NCBI RefSeq assembly: GCF_026891975.1
Contig: NZ_JAPTGB010000003.1
Location: forward strand, 1 to 64,000
Length of the DNA: 64,000 nt
Source: Methanocorpusculum petauri
GTDB taxonomy: Archaea > Halobacteriota > Methanomicrobia > Methanomicrobiales > Methanocorpusculaceae
Direction of reading: 5' to 3'
Both the position numbers and the translations under genes were made by a program. The notes beneath the pieces were generated by a model. The model searched no databases, was not told the DNA's origin, and saw only the letters and a list, made by a program, of their open reading frames with translations. Within the stretch, counting starts at the first letter, position 1; each line of letters opens with the position of its first letter. Below are positions 35,286 through 43,326 of the stretch, piece by piece.

Positions 35286-35792
35286 ATGGGATTCATTGAC
35301 TCTCTTATCAATGCCGTAAAGGGCATCTTCGCAGCCCTTTTCGGCAGCGGCAGTACCCCGACTGCACCACCGGCCGGCGGCGGTGACACCACCACTCCAG
35401 ATACAAAACCGTCCACCGGCAACTACGAACCGAAGATCGTCCGGGTCTCTGACACAATGGAACTCGGCCGGGTCGGTGAAGCAAAGAACACCATCACGCT
35501 GAAGAACCGGAAAGGCGTCTTCTACTTCGCTACCTACTTCGACGTTGTCGGCTCCTTCTATGTCGGCCTCAAAGTTGACGGAGCTCTGACGGAGAACAAC
35601 GCTCACCGCAGCACGCTCATTCTCTATGAAGTGGACCTGCCAAGCTCCGGCCGCGAACTGGCCCGTAGCTGGAACCCGCCGTATCCGAACGGCTACCCGG
35701 CCGGCACGCATCAGGCAGAGTTCCTGCTCTACAACGGGAACCATAAGCTGGTACAGACACTGCCCTTTACGCTGGTCGTGAAACAGGAATGA
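35286..35792 (+). CDS. Virion-associated protein with amphipathic N-terminus
   Basis: 168 aa. N-terminal amphipathic or membrane-active helix (MGFIDSLINAVKGIFAALFG), a proline/threonine/glycine linker (residues 20-45), and a strand-rich domain with FYFATYFDVVGSFYVGLKVD. The shape suggests a membrane-interacting effector, perhaps in lysis or entry, but no family is recognised. Confidence 0.55.
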   Translation: MGFIDSLINAVKGIFAALFGSGSTPTAPPAGGGDTTTPDTKPSTGNYEPKIVRVSDTMELGRVGEAKNTITLKNRKGVFYFATYFDVVGSFYVGLKVDGALTENNAHRSTLILYEVDLPSSGRELARSWNPPYPNGYPAGTHQAEFLLYNGNHKLVQTLPFTLVVKQE

Positions 35793-36031
35793 TCACGATT
35801 GACCCCGCCCTGTTTGCAGCTCTCTGTATCGGCTGCATCGCAGTCGGAGCTGTCGCTGGCCATCTCATCTCCCGCCGGTATCAGCCGACGGGAACCACTC
35901 CGCAGGCAATCGCCAACCTGCTGACAACCGTACAGCAGTCCCTTGCCGACAGGAAGATCACACCGGAAGAGGCGGGCAGGATCCTCAGTGATCTTGTTGC
36001 AGTCCTCCGGTCGCTGGCTCCCAAACCCTGA
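35789..36031 (+). CDS. Small protein with N-terminal TM helix
   Basis: 80 aa. One transmembrane segment at residues 7-27 (LFAALCIGCIAVGAVAGHL), then RRYQPTG and an amphipathic helix (PEEAGRILSDLVAVLRSLAP). Overlaps the preceding gene by 4 bp. Size and topology fit a holin or spanin-like helper; not proven. Confidence 0.55.
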   Translation: MITIDPALFAALCIGCIAVGAVAGHLISRRYQPTGTTPQAIANLLTTVQQSLADRKITPEEAGRILSDLVAVLRSLAPKP

Positions 36032-36069
36032 CCTTCTCTTTTTTATCCGCCGGCTGACCTATCCCGCAT
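36032..36069 (+). promoter_or_regulatory. Late leader 7 (sheath unit)
   Basis: CCTTCTCTTTTTTATCCGCC, then GGCTGACCTATCCCGCAT and ATG 36070; 25 nt after T6. Combines the ATCCGCC half of leader 6 with the TATCCCGCAT end of leader 2. No ribosome site. Confidence 0.72.
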
Positions 36070-37134
36070 ATGCCCTCTGTAGCAAATGCAATTGTCATCC
36101 GGGCATCGGTCGTCCCGCTCGCCGCCCGCAGCAGCCAGTATGGTGTTGCGGCCGTGGTAGGGCTGTCCGATGCGGATGCAAAAAACACGCCGCGTGAATA
36201 TACACAGCTGTCCACGCTGCTGACCGATCACGGGGCCGACACACCAGTAGGAACCGCAGCAAAAGCAGCGTTTGAAAACGGGATCGGATCGCTCTATGTC
36301 GTAAGTATTAGTGCAGTCGCCGCAGATCAGCCGACCGCTGATGAGGTCGCTGCAGCTCTGGCAACTCTGCTACCACACGTGACTACCCATGATGTTGCCG
36401 GCGTCTGTCTGGCAGGCATCTACAGCGACCAGCCGGCACTACTGAAAAAACTCGCAGCATTCGCCGAAGCAAACAAGATCATCTTCACGACAACCCATCC
36501 TGCCGGAGCAGAGGTTGCCGACATTGTATCTGCAGTAAAGCAGATCGACAGTGAGTACGGAATGTTTGTCGCCCATGCCGATCCGGAGTTCACCGGCGAC
36601 CTTGCTGCAGCAACGCTTGGTCATATCATGACGCTGCATCCTGCGTATCGTATCGGATGGACGGCGGTGGATGTGGCGGTGACGAAGTACTTCCCGGCTG
36701 CCGATGTGGAGACGCTGGAGACGGCCCGCGTGAACGCTGTTCTGCTCCTCAAAAACGACGGTCGCAACTATCTGTCCAATCAGCTGACCCTGACGCAGCA
36801 GTCGGAGAAGTCGCAGTATCTGGATATCCTTCGTAAGACCCAGTGGATTGTGTCGAATCTGCAGGACGATCTGACAACCTATATGCTTAACACTCCGTAT
36901 ATCCGGTACGATGATGTCGGGTTCGCCTACATTGAGGGCAGGATCATGGCAACGCTGGAGCGGCTGAAAGGAGATAATCAGGTACTCAGCTCGTATGAGA
37001 TTGCCATGCCGAGACTTGCGGATATTCCTGCCGCGTCCCAGCGCGAGCGGATTCTGACCGGCATTCAGATCCTGGTGAAGGCTCCGGGAGATATTCAGGG
37101 TATGGTTATTCCGCTGATCGTGGAGGCGTTCTGA
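36070..37134 (+). CDS. Contractile tail sheath protein
   Basis: 354 aa. N-terminal barrel with YGVAAVVGLSDADAKNTPRE, central domain and the C-terminal sheath handshake region (YLDILRKTQWIVSNLQDDLT; RILTGIQILVKAPGDIQGMV). These follow the pattern of compact phage sheath proteins, shorter than T4 gp18. Contraction drives the tube through the host envelope, so the virus is a myovirus. Confidence 0.85.
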   Translation: MPSVANAIVIRASVVPLAARSSQYGVAAVVGLSDADAKNTPREYTQLSTLLTDHGADTPVGTAAKAAFENGIGSLYVVSISAVAADQPTADEVAAALATLLPHVTTHDVAGVCLAGIYSDQPALLKKLAAFAEANKIIFTTTHPAGAEVADIVSAVKQIDSEYGMFVAHADPEFTGDLAAATLGHIMTLHPAYRIGWTAVDVAVTKYFPAADVETLETARVNAVLLLKNDGRNYLSNQLTLTQQSEKSQYLDILRKTQWIVSNLQDDLTTYMLNTPYIRYDDVGFAYIEGRIMATLERLKGDNQVLSSYEIAMPRLADIPAASQRERILTGIQILVKAPGDIQGMVIPLIVEAF

Positions 37135-37135
37135 G

Positions 37136-37531
37136 ATGACAGACAAGGATCATGATGCAACGAAGTATCACGTCAACATCAGTTCTTCGACCCGGTCGAT
37201 TGAGCTGACGAACTTTAACAAGCTGAGTGTGAAAGGCGGTAAGACGGTGGAGCCGGTTGCCGGTGCCCAGGGTCTTGCCGGCTATCAGATCAAGTATGCT
37301 GCCGGAACGATTGAGATTGAGACGTATGTGACCAATGATCAGGTGGATACGATTCAGGCGATGCATGATGCGGTGGAGGAGATCACGATTACCGTGACGT
37401 CTCCCTGGGAGAATGCGAAGCTGGTGCAGGGCCGCATTACGGAGGAGCCGGTGTTCTCGGATGATCTCAGTTCGCCCCGGACGGCATCGCTGAAGTTTGC
37501 CGGAAATGTGACGAAGCAGCGGAGGCCCTGA
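37136..37531 (+). CDS. Tail tube protein
   Basis: 131 aa, one base after the sheath gene. A single beta-barrel domain with YHVNISSSTRSIELTNFNKL and a final SPRTASLKFAGNVTKQRRP, as in small tube proteins of myoviruses. Sheath-then-tube order supports the call. Confidence 0.78.
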   Translation: MTDKDHDATKYHVNISSSTRSIELTNFNKLSVKGGKTVEPVAGAQGLAGYQIKYAAGTIEIETYVTNDQVDTIQAMHDAVEEITITVTSPWENAKLVQGRITEEPVFSDDLSSPRTASLKFAGNVTKQRRP

Positions 37532-37532
37532 G

Positions 37533-37838
37533 ATGGAGATTCCTGCAGCATTTCTGCGGTCCGCGGATCCGATCCCGATTGAGGTGGACGGGGTTACGCT
37601 GTTTATTCGGGAACTGACACCGGAGGAGTTTACGGAGCTGTCGACGCGGCATGTGGTGATGAAGGATGGTAAGCCGTCCGGTATGCGGTCAACGTTCAAT
37701 AATGCGCTGATCGAGATGTCAGTGGTGGATCCGCCGGTTCCGGATGCGAATGTTCTGAAGCCGGGGGTCGCAGGAAAGATTGCACTCCGGATTCAGGAGA
37801 CGCTTGGGATTCTGCCGGATGAGGTAAAAAACGGGTAG
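37533..37838 (+). CDS. Tail assembly chaperone, zero-frame product
   Basis: 101 aa. Domain opening DPIPIEVDGVTLFIRELTPE, then a helical body, ending in PDEVKNG at TAG. It corresponds to lambda gpG or Mu gp41, which coat tape measure during tail assembly. Its last codons contain the slippery heptamer A_AAA_AAC, and the -1 frame behind it is open to 38053. Position right after the tube gene is the classic place. Confidence 0.85.
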   Translation: MEIPAAFLRSADPIPIEVDGVTLFIRELTPEEFTELSTRHVVMKDGKPSGMRSTFNNALIEMSVVDPPVPDANVLKPGVAGKIALRIQETLGILPDEVKNG

Positions 37839-38053
37839 AGGCAGAGCGGCCCCTGTTTCTTCTGGCGTATGAGCTGGGTGTGGATATTGATACGGTCCGG
37901 AGTTGGCCGCTCCGGAAGTATCTGGAGTGGGCCGAGTTTCTTGCCTGGAAACATGAGACGGCCGTTCGTTCTGCGAAGGCTGCGATGGTGCCGCAGGACG
38001 GGGGAGACGGGTTCACGCTGGTACGGAACGGGGACCGGATGGAGTGTATCTGA
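37533..38053 (+). CDS. Tail assembly chaperone, -1 frameshift product (G-T type)
   Basis: Product of a -1 ribosomal slip at 37826-37832: about 100 residues in frame 0, then about 73 residues in the -1 frame starting KRVEAERPLFLLAYELGVDI and ending DRMECI at TGA 38051-38053. The downstream frame has no plausible own start or ribosome site near its beginning. Its content (ELGVDIDTVRSWPLRKYLEW) is helix-rich like the T-part of lambda gpGT. Confidence 0.8.
37826..37832 (+). promoter_or_regulatory. -1 frameshift slippery site A_AAA_AAC
   Basis: In frame-0 codons GTA AAA AAC GGG TAG, so the heptamer satisfies X_XXY_YYZ with the stop just two codons later. Re-pairing one base back gives AAA AAA and enters the 222-nt downstream frame. 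Confidence 0.85.
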
Positions 38054-38103
38054 TTGGAAATTACCCCAATTAAGATCTCATAACCTCACAGTTACTATAT
38101 GGA

Positions 38104-38170
38104 TGAGCGTAGAGGTCGAAGCTCTTTTTTTATAACCCCCTGTTGCCGAGATGTGCAATATATTATATGG
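38104..38170 (+). promoter_or_regulatory. Terminator-like T7 run and promoter of the Panacea pair
   Basis: A short GAGC/GCTC stem (38105-38108 / 38121-38124) is followed by T7 (38125-38131), a likely end of the sheath-unit transcript. GCAATATATTATATGG (about 38155-38170) is a strong TATA box for the next gene. An SD site GGAGGTG stands before GTG 38211. Confidence 0.6.
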
Positions 38171-38210
38171 TTCTGGTTCAATATTCTTGCATAGAATGGA
38201 GGTGAAAAAC

Positions 38211-38900
38211 GTGAGTGAAGAACAGCAAAAAACTATCCCGAAGACTGAGAAACAGAAACAAGCCATCCTATATGCAATTCAGAGAGACAAGTCAATTAAT
38301 CGTACGAAATTAATGAAGTATGTCTTCTTCATTGACCTCTTTGCCTTCAATAAATTCGGTGACACAATACTCGATGACAAATACAAATGCCTTCCAAATG
38401 GTCCTGTACCTGACTATGGAATTTCCTATACAGATCCTGGTTGCGCATATCTTCACCAGAATGATTTCCAAATGGAACAAGTCTCTGTAGACGGCGGTAA
38501 ATATTATTATTATAAATTTTCTCTAAAACCGGGAGTCGAGCCAAAGACTACGATTTTTAAAGACGTTGAAAAGGATTTGATTGATCTTACCTTGGAGATG
38601 ACAAAATCTCGGAGTGCGACGTCCCTGAGTTCATACACGCATAAATTTGCTCTTTGGCAAAATCATGAGTGTAATGGAGAACATATTTCTTTGGAGGATT
38701 TCCGTTTGTCTCCTGATGAGATGGAAGAACTAGAACAACTCCTCAACACGAAGATATATGTAAATTCAGTAAACCCCAAAGGGATCATGCAGAAGTTCTT
38801 GGACAAATATACTTCGAGCGAAGGTAAAGAGTATGTTCCCAAGCGTCTTCCTGTCTTTATTGATGTAAAGACAGGTGATGTAATTGATGAGGGTGAGTGA
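38211..38900 (+). CDS. Panacea (DUF4065/SocA-like) antitoxin-type protein (cargo)
   Basis: 229 aa from GTG 38211 behind GGAGGTG; the ATG at 38151 lies in the TATA region and is unlikely. The core KLMKYVFFIDLFAFNKFGDT, then KCLPNGPVPDYG and ITD-type helical part, is the SocA/Panacea pattern (DUF4065), including the typical 'GP(V)' motif. Panacea domains serve as antitoxins neutralising different neighbouring toxins. The next gene overlaps it by 14 bp and encodes a membrane protein, so the two form a candidate toxin-antitoxin pair. AT-rich compared with the late genes. Confidence 0.78.
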   Translation: MSEEQQKTIPKTEKQKQAILYAIQRDKSINRTKLMKYVFFIDLFAFNKFGDTILDDKYKCLPNGPVPDYGISYTDPGCAYLHQNDFQMEQVSVDGGKYYYYKFSLKPGVEPKTTIFKDVEKDLIDLTLEMTKSRSATSLSSYTHKFALWQNHECNGEHISLEDFRLSPDEMEELEQLLNTKIYVNSVNPKGIMQKFLDKYTSSEGKEYVPKRLPVFIDVKTGDVIDEGE

Positions 38901-39642
38901 TACAATAGATATCGAGGGTGATGATACTACTCAACTTGCCATTACAGAGCCAGACGCGAGTAATTCTCCTCCAAAAGCAAAGATATTAGATCTTTCATCT
39001 GATGCGAAGTGGACCAATGAGAATCTCCCTAATGAACAGAAAAGGGATGGGAAACGTCTGGGTTTTTGGCATGATGTATTAGTACATCGCTATGATTATG
39101 AGGTTGGACGGATGAACAACCTCAAATCCCAATCAACCTTTATTTTGGGGGCTGTCGGGTTAGTAATTACACTAGGAGTTACGCTTTTTACTGCAGATCG
39201 CTTTTCCTTGTCGTATGTCTATCAGTTACCAACAATACTCATATCACTTAGTGTTGCCTTTCTTATTCTCGCAGCGTACTATGCATTAAGAGTGTTCTTC
39301 AGAGTTAATCGTTGGGGTTACTGCCTAGCTTATCCGAGCGATGGACACATATTTGGAGGGTTAGCTAATCCATATTATTCTCCTGCAGACTTAAATCCAG
39401 ATCTTGTAAAGATCATTGAAAGAAACAGTAAAAATAATGATGGAACTGTAAGTATTATGTGGAAGGGCCAGGTCTCATTTATAATTGGAATTATACTAAC
39501 CTTCATTGTTGGTGCCATGTTGCTCTATATCTGTCTTACCCACGATGGATCTGATGCGGTAATCAATGCGGCGAATGTGACTATCAACGTTGTAAATACC
39601 AGTGTTCTTCCCACCCAAAATTTCTTCAGTAGTGGAATCTGA
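38887..39642 (+). CDS. Membrane protein, candidate Panacea-paired toxin (cargo)
   Basis: 251 aa from ATG 38887, overlapping the Panacea gene by 14 bp. Soluble N-terminus with FWHDVLVHRYDYEVGRMNN, then membrane helices at about 91-111, 120-145 and 200-225. The Y-x-x-x-R-x-x-N-x-K-S-Q-S-T-F-I-L-G entry to the first helix recalls membrane effectors of Pycsar/SLATT-type defence systems, a weak resemblance. No enzymatic motif. Probably a membrane-disrupting effector controlled by its partner. Confidence 0.6.
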   Translation: MRVSDTIDIEGDDTTQLAITEPDASNSPPKAKILDLSSDAKWTNENLPNEQKRDGKRLGFWHDVLVHRYDYEVGRMNNLKSQSTFILGAVGLVITLGVTLFTADRFSLSYVYQLPTILISLSVAFLILAAYYALRVFFRVNRWGYCLAYPSDGHIFGGLANPYYSPADLNPDLVKIIERNSKNNDGTVSIMWKGQVSFIIGIILTFIVGAMLLYICLTHDGSDAVINAANVTINVVNTSVLPTQNFFSSGI

Positions 39643-39931
39643 AGGGAATCATCTAACTGGATAATAACCCGTTTTCTACCGTATCACCCCAGTTGAACTG
39701 GGGTCCTTACGACGGTAACTGGGTGTTGTATCCGACTTTCTCTTTTTTGTCTGCCTGCTTGCCTACCGAAATATCCTATTGTTGCTTTCCGGAAGATGGG
39801 ATACATCATCCTGACGCCGAAATCAGGGTGATCATGACGTAAACAGTAACATCCTGTGGAATAAACTGTCATCTCGTGTGACGTGACATGATGGAAATAA
39901 TCTTAGCTTCACGCAACACAAAGATACATAC
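39643..39931. other. Intergenic region with orphan late leader and hairpin
   Basis: 289 bp without a gene. It holds an 8-bp stem CCCCAGTT / AACTGGGG with one-base loop (about 39688-39704), probably a terminator. It also holds an orphan copy of the late leader (about 39733-39770: CCGACTTTCTCTTTTTTGTC) with no ORF behind it. An AT-rich stretch before the Fic gene (ATGATGGAAATAATC) may hold its promoter. Confidence 0.6.
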
Positions 39932-40996
39932 ATGCAGGATGGACCCCGATATCGTGTTGAACGACGAAATAGGTGCGGCAAGACACATTACTACCTCGTA
40001 AAGGACATACATAGTGATGGAAAGAGTTCGCGCATAACGAAGTATATGGGGAATGGTGCTGCACCGACCGAGAAAGAGATAGAAGAATTCACATTGAAAC
40101 ATATGGTGGAGCTGGAGACAAAAGCTAGGCAAAAAATCATTCAGTCAAGGCTTGAATCGCTTAAAACCGAATATCTTTCAAAAGAGGTTGAACAAGAACT
40201 AGAAGATATACGCTATCTCTACAAATACATCAACAGCCTGATATCTGTCGATGACGTCACGGTCTATGAACAGGCATTTGAGCAATATTATATTCATGGA
40301 ACCACTGCAATTGAAGGGAACACTCTTTCTTTGGATGAGACGATAGATCTGCTTGAAAACGGAACGATCCCTCGGGGAAAAGAACTCAGAGAAATAAATG
40401 AAGTCCAAAACTACAAACGTGTTGCAAAGTACCGACATGAATATCACGGTCGCATAACATTGGATTTTATCAAAAAACTCCATGAACTCATCATGGCAAA
40501 TATTCTGGAGGAACCCGGGGAGTTCAGAAAGAGCGATGCAATTGTCATCTCAGGTTATGACTATCAACTGACTCCTGCCATTTTTATTGAGACAGAACTC
40601 ACAGATTTAATCAATGAATATTATACACACCTCGCGGAGAAATACCATCCGTTCGAGTGTGCAGTTCTGTTCCATTACAAATTTGAAACAATCCATCCTT
40701 TTTCAGATGGGAATGGAAGAGTCGGGCGTGAATTGCTGAATTACTTGTTGGTGAGTGCGGAATATCCGCGTCTTCTGATATTGAAGGAGCGACGGAGTGA
40801 GTATATCGGGGCTCTCAAAGCAGGAAATAAAGATGATTTCGCTACAATGATTGAAACATTTGCGAAGATGATCATTTCCCAAAGAAAAGACGCCATGGAA
40901 AATAATATGCGGAATATCCCAGTACTCGTTAGGAATAAAATGAATAATGATCCAAAACCCCAGCAAAAGCTCGATAGATTCTTTGATGTGGATTGA
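39932..40996 (+). CDS. Fic-domain protein (cargo)
   Basis: 354 aa. The catalytic Fic motif HPFSDGNGRVGR is intact, so AMP transfer (or another NMP transfer) is expected. The N-terminal region contains the inhibitory pattern (S/T)xxxE(G/N) as TTAIEGN in IHGTTAIEGNTLSLDE, about 140 residues before the catalytic motif, as in class II Fic proteins. A basic N-terminal extension precedes it. The target cannot be predicted. AT-richer than neighbours and flanked by two late-leader copies, so it looks like inserted cargo. Confidence 0.9.
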   Translation: MQDGPRYRVERRNRCGKTHYYLVKDIHSDGKSSRITKYMGNGAAPTEKEIEEFTLKHMVELETKARQKIIQSRLESLKTEYLSKEVEQELEDIRYLYKYINSLISVDDVTVYEQAFEQYYIHGTTAIEGNTLSLDETIDLLENGTIPRGKELREINEVQNYKRVAKYRHEYHGRITLDFIKKLHELIMANILEEPGEFRKSDAIVISGYDYQLTPAIFIETELTDLINEYYTHLAEKYHPFECAVLFHYKFETIHPFSDGNGRVGRELLNYLLVSAEYPRLLILKERRSEYIGALKAGNKDDFATMIETFAKMIISQRKDAMENNMRNIPVLVRNKMNNDPKPQQKLDRFFDVD

Positions 40997-41120
40997 TCTC
41001 CGGCAGTGAAACTGCACCCCCCTGATCTGAAAATCGAATTCTGTATCTAAGAACACGAACTGCAACTCAGGGATGAGACTGTTACCATCAGTTGCCTAGT
41101 GCAGTCATGCATATCATCCT

Positions 41121-41158
41121 AACCCTCTCTTTTTTGCCTGCCTGCCGACCATACCGGT
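41121..41158 (+). promoter_or_regulatory. Late leader 8 (baseplate unit)
   Basis: AACCCTCTCTTTTTTGCC, then TGCCTGCCGACCATACCGGT and ATG 41159; 23 nt after T6. Matches leader 5 closely. No ribosome site. Confidence 0.72.
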
Positions 41159-41521
41159 ATGGCAGATATTGGTAAAACATATGCGCTGGATGCAACCGGG
41201 GATCTGGTGCTGCAGTACGGGCGGCTGGTCCCGGTTACCGGTACGGACAAAGCGGTTCAGGATCTGACAGTTCTGCTCCGGAGTATCAAGGGGTCGGCTC
41301 TGCTTTCTCCGGAGTTTGGGCTGGATGCTCTGGCAATTCTGGATGCCCGGGGAAATGCAACGACCATTGAAGGCGAGGTCCGGCAGGCTCTGGTTCAGTA
41401 TCCGTACCTGAAGTCGGTCAACGGTGTGACGGTAACGCCCGGTCAGGACCGCCGGATCAGTATTGCTGCGGATGTGACCCTGCAGGATGGTCAGACGGTA
41501 CGTCTGGGGGTGATTCTGTGA
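41159..41521 (+). CDS. Baseplate wedge protein W (gp25-like)
   Basis: 120 aa. The gp25/lysozyme-like fold signature is visible: DLTVLLRSIKGSALLSPEFG, followed by EVRQALVQYPYLKSVNGVTV and a strand-rich end. P2 gpW/T4 gp25 homologues start sheath assembly at the baseplate. The stop overlaps the J gene by 4 bp. Confidence 0.85.
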   Translation: MADIGKTYALDATGDLVLQYGRLVPVTGTDKAVQDLTVLLRSIKGSALLSPEFGLDALAILDARGNATTIEGEVRQALVQYPYLKSVNGVTVTPGQDRRISIAADVTLQDGQTVRLGVIL

Positions 41522-42615
41522 CCGGATACGGTGTGACGGAGGCCGGGTTTATCCGCAAACCGTATGCGGTGATTCTTACGGAAGTTCAGACGTCCATGCA
41601 GCAGCTGCTCGGGCAGGATGTGGATGTTTCGCCGTCTTCTCCGCTGGGTCAGATTGCACAGATCTTTGCGTTTGAAGTTGCGAAGATCTGGGTTGAGATG
41701 GAGCGGGTGTATGATGCGGCGTATATCGATACTGCGGCCGGCATTCATCTGCAGAAGCTTGGCAGGCTGAATGGGATGACCATTAATCCGGCAACGTATG
41801 CAACCGGGGAGGTGGTTTTTTCCCGGGCAACTCCGGCCCCGCAGGAGTATGTTATTCCTGCGGGAACGGTGGTGGCCAGTGCGGATCGGACGATCCTCTA
41901 TACTACTACTGCTGCAGGCAGTCTTGCCGCAGGTGCGACGGTATCTGATCCGGTTTCTATCCGTGCTGTTGAGCCGGGTATCCGGGCGAACCTGGCAATG
42001 CATACGGTGGTTGCAATTACGACACCGATTCTTGGTGTTGATTATGTGACCAATCCCCAGGCGGTTACCGGCGGGGCGGATCGGGAGAGCGATGCGGTGT
42101 ATCGGGCCAGGATGAAGACGTATGAGCCGGCGAGCAGGGGGACGGTGCATGCACTCCGGTCCAAGCTGCTGGATATTGATGGTGTGCTGGATCTGAACAT
42201 TGTGGAGGATACTGATGCAAATACGGTGTCCGTGAGTATTCTGGGTGGTGCGGATGCTGCAATTTCTGCGGAGATTGAGGAGACACGCCCGGCTGGTATT
42301 GCGGTTACGTGGTCACGGCCTACTGTGGTGCCGGTGGATGTGACTGCACAGCTCCGGACGTCGGTTTCTGATACGGAGGCTGTTGTGCAGAATGTGACCT
42401 CGGCACTGGCAATGATGCTGCAGTCCTGGTCGATTGGTGTGGCGGTGGATTACTCGGCCCTGGTATCAGCGGTATTAGGGGTTCGCGGTGTTGCCAGTCT
42501 GGTTTCTTTGTCGGCGACTGCGGACGAGACGACGATCAGCGGGTTTGATGAGCAGCTGACGGTTGCTGATGATGCAGCGGTAAGTCTCGGGACGATTACG
42601 GTGACTGTGGTATGA
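41518..42615 (+). CDS. Baseplate protein J
   Basis: 365 aa from GTG 41518. Baseplate_J features: VDVSPSSPLGQIAQIFAFEV near residue 40, the AYIDTAAGIHLQKLGRLNGM stretch and a Baseplate_J core with TGGADRESDAVYRARMKTYE. Homologous to T4 gp6/P2 gpJ, which forms the wedge ring. Overlaps both neighbours by 4 bp in the classic W-J-I order. Confidence 0.88.
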   Translation: MTGYGVTEAGFIRKPYAVILTEVQTSMQQLLGQDVDVSPSSPLGQIAQIFAFEVAKIWVEMERVYDAAYIDTAAGIHLQKLGRLNGMTINPATYATGEVVFSRATPAPQEYVIPAGTVVASADRTILYTTTAAGSLAAGATVSDPVSIRAVEPGIRANLAMHTVVAITTPILGVDYVTNPQAVTGGADRESDAVYRARMKTYEPASRGTVHALRSKLLDIDGVLDLNIVEDTDANTVSVSILGGADAAISAEIEETRPAGIAVTWSRPTVVPVDVTAQLRTSVSDTEAVVQNVTSALAMMLQSWSIGVAVDYSALVSAVLGVRGVASLVSLSATADETTISGFDEQLTVADDAAVSLGTITVTVV

Positions 42616-43283
42616 AGGATGCAGAAAAGATTGCGGAGGAGATGAGCTCCTGGCTCTCCAGCGGAGTGTCCCGGGATCCGGGAAGTGTTATGCGCCGACT
42701 ACTGGAGGTTCCTGCGATACAGTTTGCCGGATGTCTGGATGCGATGGACGATATTCTCGCCAGCCGCTGGGTGGAGGATGCATGGGGCGCATCCCTGGAT
42801 GCTGTCGGGGCCCGATTTACGATCGACCGGATGGCAGGCGAGTCTGACGCTGCGTACCGGGCACGTATTGAGCACACGATTGCGATGCGGCTGAGTTACG
42901 GGACGGTCGCTGATGTTCAGCGGTTTGTGGGTGATATGCTGGGTCTTGATCCGGATGCAGTTGAGGTGATCGAGTCGTACGTGCAGCAGCCGAATGCGGT
43001 GTTTATGATCCGGATTTGTGGTCAGCCGACCGGGGCTTCCCATTGGGATGCGATCAACCAGACAGTCCGGGATGTGAAGGCGGCTGGAGTGTGCTATCGT
43101 GCGGTGGATCTGATTCTGGCGTTGCTGCCAGTGGAAATTCAGATCGATGTCGGGCGTGTGATGCAGCGTTATGTCCGGATGCCGGCTTGCTCTGGATGGG
43201 GGTACATGCAATGGGGAGATTGCCCGTGGGGTTCGGGTGATGCGACGATGACGATTGAGTGCGGGGAATTTGAGGTGGTGTAA
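42612..43283 (+). CDS. Tail protein I (baseplate wedge)
   Basis: 223 aa. Matches the P2 gpI/DUF2313-type pattern: FAGCLDAMDDILASRWVEDA, LDAVGARFTIDRMAGESDAA and a C-terminal WGYMQWGDCPWGSGD region that usually contacts the fibre. It ends the W-J-I unit; the hairpin right after it separates it from the convergent fibre gene. Confidence 0.82.
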   Translation: MKDAEKIAEEMSSWLSSGVSRDPGSVMRRLLEVPAIQFAGCLDAMDDILASRWVEDAWGASLDAVGARFTIDRMAGESDAAYRARIEHTIAMRLSYGTVADVQRFVGDMLGLDPDAVEVIESYVQQPNAVFMIRICGQPTGASHWDAINQTVRDVKAAGVCYRAVDLILALLPVEIQIDVGRVMQRYVRMPACSGWGYMQWGDCPWGSGDATMTIECGEFEVV

Positions 43284-43286
43284 TTT

Positions 43287-43312
43287 CCATTTTGTTAACT
43301 GCAACAAAATGG
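43287..43312. terminator. Perfect 10-bp hairpin between convergent genes
   Basis: Arms CCATTTTGTT and AACAAAATGG with a 6-nt loop, between the tail protein I stop (+) and fibre B stop (-). Likely a bidirectional terminator. Confidence 0.65.
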
Positions 43313-43326
43313 TAAAAAGAGGAGAA

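Noticed and set aside
38104-38131. Strong rho-independent terminator
   Set aside because: The stem is only 4 bp; the T7 run alone may suffice in archaea, so it was kept as terminator-like within a combined entry.
37869-38135. Separate plus-strand ORF after the tail chaperone
   Set aside because: It is in a different frame from the -1 extension, starts with a W/G-rich stretch and lacks a ribosome site; the frameshift extension explains this DNA better.
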